Part shown: positions 60,632 to 64,000 of the stretch, piece after piece
Layout: each line of letters opens with the position of its first letter
Position numbering within the stretch: the first letter of the stretch is position 1
Origin: JBEBSD01 sp040394475
Lineage (GTDB): Bacteria > Bacteroidota > Bacteroidia > Cytophagales > Spirosomataceae
DNA: 64,000 bases
Reading direction: 5' to 3'
Assembly: GCA_040394475.1 (NCBI GenBank)
Contig: JBEBSD010000019.1
Location: 1 to 64,000 of the forward strand
Notes under the pieces: generated by a model
The model's database searches: none
The model's input: only the letters and a program-made list of their open reading frames with translations
Told to the model about the DNA's origin: nothing
Program-made: the position numbers and the translations under genes

Positions 60632-62794
60632 TCAGACCGAAAGCGGGAGCTTCATCAGAAATTCGGTTCCTTCTCCCTTTTCCGAAAAAACCTGAATGTT
60701 TCCATTATGGGCTTCAATAATCTTAAAAACGATGGACAGGCCTAAACCAGTACCCTTACCTACGTCTTTAGTAGTGAAAAATGGATCGAAAATTTTGGAC
60801 TGGAGTTCTTTGGCAATGCCAACGCCATTGTCCTTAAAAGATAGTGCAATGTAACCGTCATCCTCCAACCATGTTTTAATGTGGATAGTGGGAGGAGGAA
60901 CTTTTACCGGGTTGTTTTCCAGCACAAAGATAGAATTACTTATGATATTCATAAACACTTGGTTCATTTTTCCTGCATAACAGTCAATTTCCGGGATATC
61001 TCCCAGTTCTCTGATTACCTGAATCCGTGTGCCCAGCTGGTAATTCAGGATGACGAGAGTAGAATTAATTCCCTCGTTCAAATTCACTTGTTTATAGTCC
61101 GATTCGTCGAGCCTGGAGAAATTTTTTAATTCTCTCACGATTCCCACCGTCCTGTTAGCCCCTTCTTCTATCCCTTTCAGCAGCTGTGAAACCTCCGTTT
61201 TCGTATATTCCAGGTCCAGCTCTTCCTTTAGTTTGCTGATTGATTCCAGCTTAGCCGGGAGCGTTTCGGGGCTGTCGCCGGCGGTCAGCGCTTCATAATG
61301 ATTCAGTACTTCGAGCAAGTCATTGATGTCGCGCTGCAGCGGTTTGATATTGGAGCTGACAAAATTGATCGGGTTATTGATTTCGTGGGCTACCCCCGCT
61401 GTCAGCTGGCCCAAAGAGGCCATCTTTTCGGATTGGATGAGACTGGATTGCGCATTTTGCAGCTTTGACAGGGCATCGGAAAGGTCGGAGTTGGCATGTG
61501 TCAGGGCGACCGTCCTTTCGTTGACCTTCCGCTCGAGGAGCAGGTTTTGTTCCTGGACGATCCGCTGATTTTCAAGGGACGTTTCGAGGGCTTCTTTCTG
61601 GGAAGTTTCCTTGTCTTTTTTCAAGGTGTTGATCCGGTCGGCCAGGGCAAAGGAAAGGAGGATTACTTCAATGGCCGTTCCGACCTGCATGGTATAATTG
61701 GTGAAAGTGTTGTAGGGGAGCAGGTTCAGGTTCCGCGCCACATACAGGATAATCCCGATCAGGAAAATGCTCCACGCCAGGAGGAAAAATTTGGCGGGCC
61801 GGTAGTTTTGTAACGAGAGCTTGATGGCAATAATGATCCCGGTAGTGACACCCAGCAAGCCGCATACGTCGATCATCCGGTAACTCAATTGGGTGGATCC
61901 GCTAAGCCGTACGATGATGGCAAACACATAGACCACCATAATGATATTCAGTATCTGATGGTTATACGGCACCTTGTCTTTGGTGTGCAGGGTATTCTGA
62001 AAGAAAATAATGGCAAATACGCCTGCAAGTGCCGGGAACAAAATAAGGGCCAGGTCGTCGAAATGGGGAGAGTCAGGCCACAGAAATTTGAAAGTGTAGC
62101 CCGTAATGGTGGTCTGCGACAGGCCGATAAAAATGATATACAGGATGTAATAGATATAGTTTTTATCCTTGATGGAAGCATACAGAAACATGTTGTACAA
62201 CGTAATCGCCAACAGGATCCCGATGTGTATCCCCACCAGGATGTGGTTGGTGATGACCGTGTCCAGGAAAGGTCGCTCCGAAATCAGGATCAACGGAACC
62301 GTCAGCTGGTAGTCGCCTCTTAATTTCAGAAAAAAGGTTTCCGTATGCCCCTGGTCGACAGGAAGGTCCAGGACCACGTTGGGGTAACCGTTGTACCGTT
62401 TTGTGAAGACATCCTTGTGACGCAGGGTGGCCAGGGGTTCCGTGCCGTTCTGAAGGGCATATAGTTCACATAATTCGGTCTTCGGATTGGCCAGTTCCAG
62501 CAGGATCCGGTCCTCGGTGGAGTTGTTCTGAACGGAGAATTTTATCCAGAAAGTGGAGTTGCTGATGCCGAAATTGGGAATGTCTGTGGTACTCTGCCAA
62601 AAATCGGCAGACTGCATAATGTCCCCGATCGTGAGGACATCATCGGGATCTTCAAGGATGGAGACCGATTGCCCGATGATCACCGTATTGCCGTCGTAGT
62701 CAATGACGGTAGCTGCCCGGAGGGAAGCGGCGGTACCGGTAAGCAACAAAAAAAGGAGTGCCGGTAACTTCCAGCTATTATAGTTCGGTTTCAT
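60632..62794 (-). CDS. 7TM-DISM sensor histidine kinase
   Basis: A 720-residue membrane kinase. A signal peptide (ALLFLLLTGTAASLRA) precedes a 7TMR-DISMED2 periplasmic sensor domain (about 30-165; FWIKFSVQNNSTEDRILLEL), seven membrane helices (about 180-390), a coiled coil, and HisKA/HATPase (GVAHEINNPINFVSSN near 470; DNGVGIAKELQSKIFDPFF; GLGLSIVFKIIEAH). DISMED2 domains are thought to bind carbohydrates or other small ligands. Its start overlaps the end of the acyltransferase-like gene by 17 bp. Confidence 0.93.
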   Translation of the reverse strand: MKPNYNSWKLPALLFLLLTGTAASLRAATVIDYDGNTVIIGQSVSILEDPDDVLTIGDIMQSADFWQSTTDIPNFGISNSTFWIKFSVQNNSTEDRILLELANPKTELCELYALQNGTEPLATLRHKDVFTKRYNGYPNVVLDLPVDQGHTETFFLKLRGDYQLTVPLILISERPFLDTVITNHILVGIHIGILLAITLYNMFLYASIKDKNYIYYILYIIFIGLSQTTITGYTFKFLWPDSPHFDDLALILFPALAGVFAIIFFQNTLHTKDKVPYNHQILNIIMVVYVFAIIVRLSGSTQLSYRMIDVCGLLGVTTGIIIAIKLSLQNYRPAKFFLLAWSIFLIGIILYVARNLNLLPYNTFTNYTMQVGTAIEVILLSFALADRINTLKKDKETSQKEALETSLENQRIVQEQNLLLERKVNERTVALTHANSDLSDALSKLQNAQSSLIQSEKMASLGQLTAGVAHEINNPINFVSSNIKPLQRDINDLLEVLNHYEALTAGDSPETLPAKLESISKLKEELDLEYTKTEVSQLLKGIEEGANRTVGIVRELKNFSRLDESDYKQVNLNEGINSTLVILNYQLGTRIQVIRELGDIPEIDCYAGKMNQVFMNIISNSIFVLENNPVKVPPPTIHIKTWLEDDGYIALSFKDNGVGIAKELQSKIFDPFFTTKDVGKGTGLGLSIVFKIIEAHNGNIQVFSEKGEGTEFLMKLPLSV

Positions 62795-63467
62795 AATAAA
62801 TTGCGAGTTCGCCTTTAGGGCCTTTTTCTATGGTGTTTTGAACAGGATTCTGTCGTAAATCAAGTATTCTTTCCCGTTCCTCCGGGATGGCGTTAGGGAG
62901 ATTAATCAGGTCTTTGATGATTAAAGAAGTGGCAATGAGTCCTTCCTTGGGATAGTAGAATTTTCCGTTATTCCCCAGTTCGCGCATGATCTCAAACCCT
63001 ACCTTCAGACTGTTGCGCAGGGTGGCCGGGGAACACAATCCCATCAGCTGCCGGATGCCAACCTGCGACGAGATCGCAATGGCCAGCCGCCCGAGGAAAA
63101 TACTGCCAATACCGTATCCGGCCACTTCCTTTGAGTTGAAGAGCCCGCAAAACTCAGCCACGTTGTAATTGCCGTATTGATCCACAAACGCGTAAATGGA
63201 TTGGTCGATTTTGGCAATGGCATCTTCCATCGGCATTTTCAAAGACTCGGAACGGACCTGCACCCTGGTCCCGCCATACAGCTTGCGGCCATCCATCGAT
63301 TCTACAATCACCACATACGTATGCGGGTCGTCGAGCCAGTTATGGTTTGCCGAGGTCAACTGCTTGATGCCGTACGATTCCAATACCCGTCGATGGCCTT
63401 CAATGTATTTTAAACAGGTTTTCGGGTCATCAGGTGCCCTGAACGTCCGGATCTTAGCAACCATCAT
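62778..63467 (-). CDS. GNAT/FeeM-like acyltransferase-fold protein, function unknown
   Basis: A 229-residue cytoplasmic protein. The start at 63467 (MMVAKIRTFRAPDDPK) overlaps the upstream stop in an ATGA pattern; a longer frame runs into that gene and is not protein-like. Visible parts are YGGTRVQVRSESLKMPMEDA and a segment EFCGLFNSKEVAGYGIGSIF, whose V-x-G-x-G-I-G-S turn resembles the CoA-binding loop of GNAT and FeeM/autoinducer-synthase proteins. It may acylate a small molecule. Function is not established; family assignment is by motif only. It sits between a nitroreductase-like protein and the kinase genes, all coupled. Confidence 0.6.
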   Translation of the reverse strand: MMVAKIRTFRAPDDPKTCLKYIEGHRRVLESYGIKQLTSANHNWLDDPHTYVVIVESMDGRKLYGGTRVQVRSESLKMPMEDAIAKIDQSIYAFVDQYGNYNVAEFCGLFNSKEVAGYGIGSIFLGRLAIAISSQVGIRQLMGLCSPATLRNSLKVGFEIMRELGNNGKFYYPKEGLIATSLIIKDLINLPNAIPEERERILDLRQNPVQNTIEKGPKGELAIYYETEL

Positions 63468-64000
63468 AGGGGACTTCTCAGAAAGAGGGTGGTGTGTAAA
63501 GGGAGTCTGTGAGATTGAATGAGGGGCCGATCGGCTTTGCCTATCTTGAATAAAAACACTTCTGCAAGACCGGGTTCCAGCGGAAAAATCTGAAGAAACT
63601 GTTGCCTTAATTCCCTGAGCTTCCTGATTTCCGTTTCGTCTAACCCGTTCTCGGTACCATATAGGATGCGTGGAAAGAGATAAAGCGGCGATATAAGCGG
63701 ATGAAGCGCCAGTTCTTCCAGTTCTGTCTGCAGCCACAGACGCTGCATCGCTTTTCCGCCTTCAAAGAAACTGCGGTGCCCGTACTCCGGCAGGGTAATC
63801 AGCCCAATGGCAGCGGCTCCGGAAACGGTTTTCAGCGCTGCCTGTACCAGGGCATGCCCGCCTTCTATTTTTTTGAGTGTGCCGGCCACCTCAGGGTCTT
63901 TGACGAGGCCCAGCGCCAATGCCTCCGGCCCGCTCAGTCCAAGGGAACGTATATCAATGCCGTCGCCCTTCGTTTCGGCCTCTTCCGGTGTCCAGCGCAT
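63464..64000 (-). CDS. Nitroreductase-like protein, C-terminal 178 residues only (cut by window edge)
   Basis: An open frame runs off the right edge; its first visible Met (at 64000) is probably internal. The visible part has the FMN-nitroreductase C-terminal features GLITLPEYGHRSFFEGGKA and MQRLWLQTELEELALHPLI. I recall that ThiF-nitroreductase fusions (Rv1355c-type, about 760 residues) end like this; the upstream ThiF half is outside the window. Its TGA overlaps the ATG of the acyltransferase-like gene, so the two are translationally coupled. Confidence 0.6.
   Translation of the reverse strand: MRWTPEEAETKGDGIDIRSLGLSGPEALALGLVKDPEVAGTLKKIEGGHALVQAALKTVSGAAAIGLITLPEYGHRSFFEGGKAMQRLWLQTELEELALHPLISPLYLFPRILYGTENGLDETEIRKLRELRQQFLQIFPLEPGLAEVFLFKIGKADRPLIQSHRLPLHTTLFLRSPL

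Noticed and set aside
63468..63737. 90-residue N-terminal extension of the acyltransferase-like gene
   Set aside because: It overlaps the nitroreductase-like gene in another frame, and the ATGA overlap at 63467 gives a natural start.

Overview
This window comes from a Bacteroidota genome, most likely a member of the Cytophagales (Spirosomataceae/Cytophagaceae-like). The evidence is type IX secretion genes (porU, porV, a PorE-like protein and a cargo with the C-terminal sorting domain), a SusC/SusD pair driven by an ECF sigma factor and a FecR-type anti-sigma factor, bshC for bacillithiol, a 7TM-DISM histidine kinase, and promoters of the Bacteroidota -7 type (TAnnTTTG). No rRNA, tRNA, CRISPR array, phage or transposase gene was seen.

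Layout. 0-2.9 kb: an Ldh-family dehydrogenase, mltG and a small lipoprotein. 2.8-10.2 kb (minus): a probable operon sprT-like > porU > porV > M16-like (zinc motif lost) > eda. 10.3-13.7 kb: a 58-residue lipoprotein, then serine synthesis packed into two genes, a SerB-SerA-ACT fusion and serC. 13.8-18.6 kb: a ZIP metal transporter, then a copper-type module (Cys-motif membrane protein, MbnP, a MauG/MbnH-type diheme protein, a beta-barrel protein) behind a promoter with a Crp/Fnr-like palindrome. 18.9-21.1 kb: two glycosyltransferases. 21.1-29.9 kb (minus): M28 peptidase, metE under a cobalamin riboswitch, fabI, 5-formyl-THF cyclo-ligase, bshC and an APH-like kinase. 30.3-35.1 kb (plus): class 1 FBPase, isocitrate dehydrogenase, PorE-like lipoprotein. 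35.3-40.9 kb (minus): exported sugar-oxidation proteins. 41-42.3 kb: a small Cys/Lys-rich protein and a 231-bp unit repeated three times in tandem. 42.3-56.2 kb (plus): sigma, anti-sigma, SusC, SusD, then a sugar-acid catabolic set (amidohydrolase, HpcH/HpaI aldolase, GntP permease, GarR-like reductase, UxuA-like and GudD-like dehydratases). 56.2-64 kb: signalling genes (Hpt, LytTR regulator, T9SS cargo, response regulator, receiver-kinase hybrid, 7TM-DISM kinase) translationally coupled to an acyltransferase-like protein and the C-terminal end of a nitroreductase-like protein cut by the window edge.

How the genes fit together. The 42-56 kb block reads as an uptake and degradation locus for an aldaric or uronic acid: SusCD brings it across the outer membrane, GntP across the inner one, a lactonase-like amidohydrolase may open lactones, GudD dehydrates, the HpcH/HpaI aldolase cleaves and the GarR-like enzyme reduces tartronate semialdehyde. 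The 59-64 kb operon couples two possible small-molecule biosynthesis proteins to three two-component proteins and is the best candidate here for an undescribed signalling system. The 15-18.6 kb module is a methanobactin-free MbnP/MbnH-type copper system.

Many gene junctions carry dispersed non-coding repeats in at least four families (TTTTAGG-like, ATCAGCTATCGGC-like, GGGTTCGACT/CACCCAACC-like, and a CATGGTCTGTG hairpin). They recur in the same combinations and orders, suggesting composite elements. All functional calls were made by reading motifs and context; no database search was possible.
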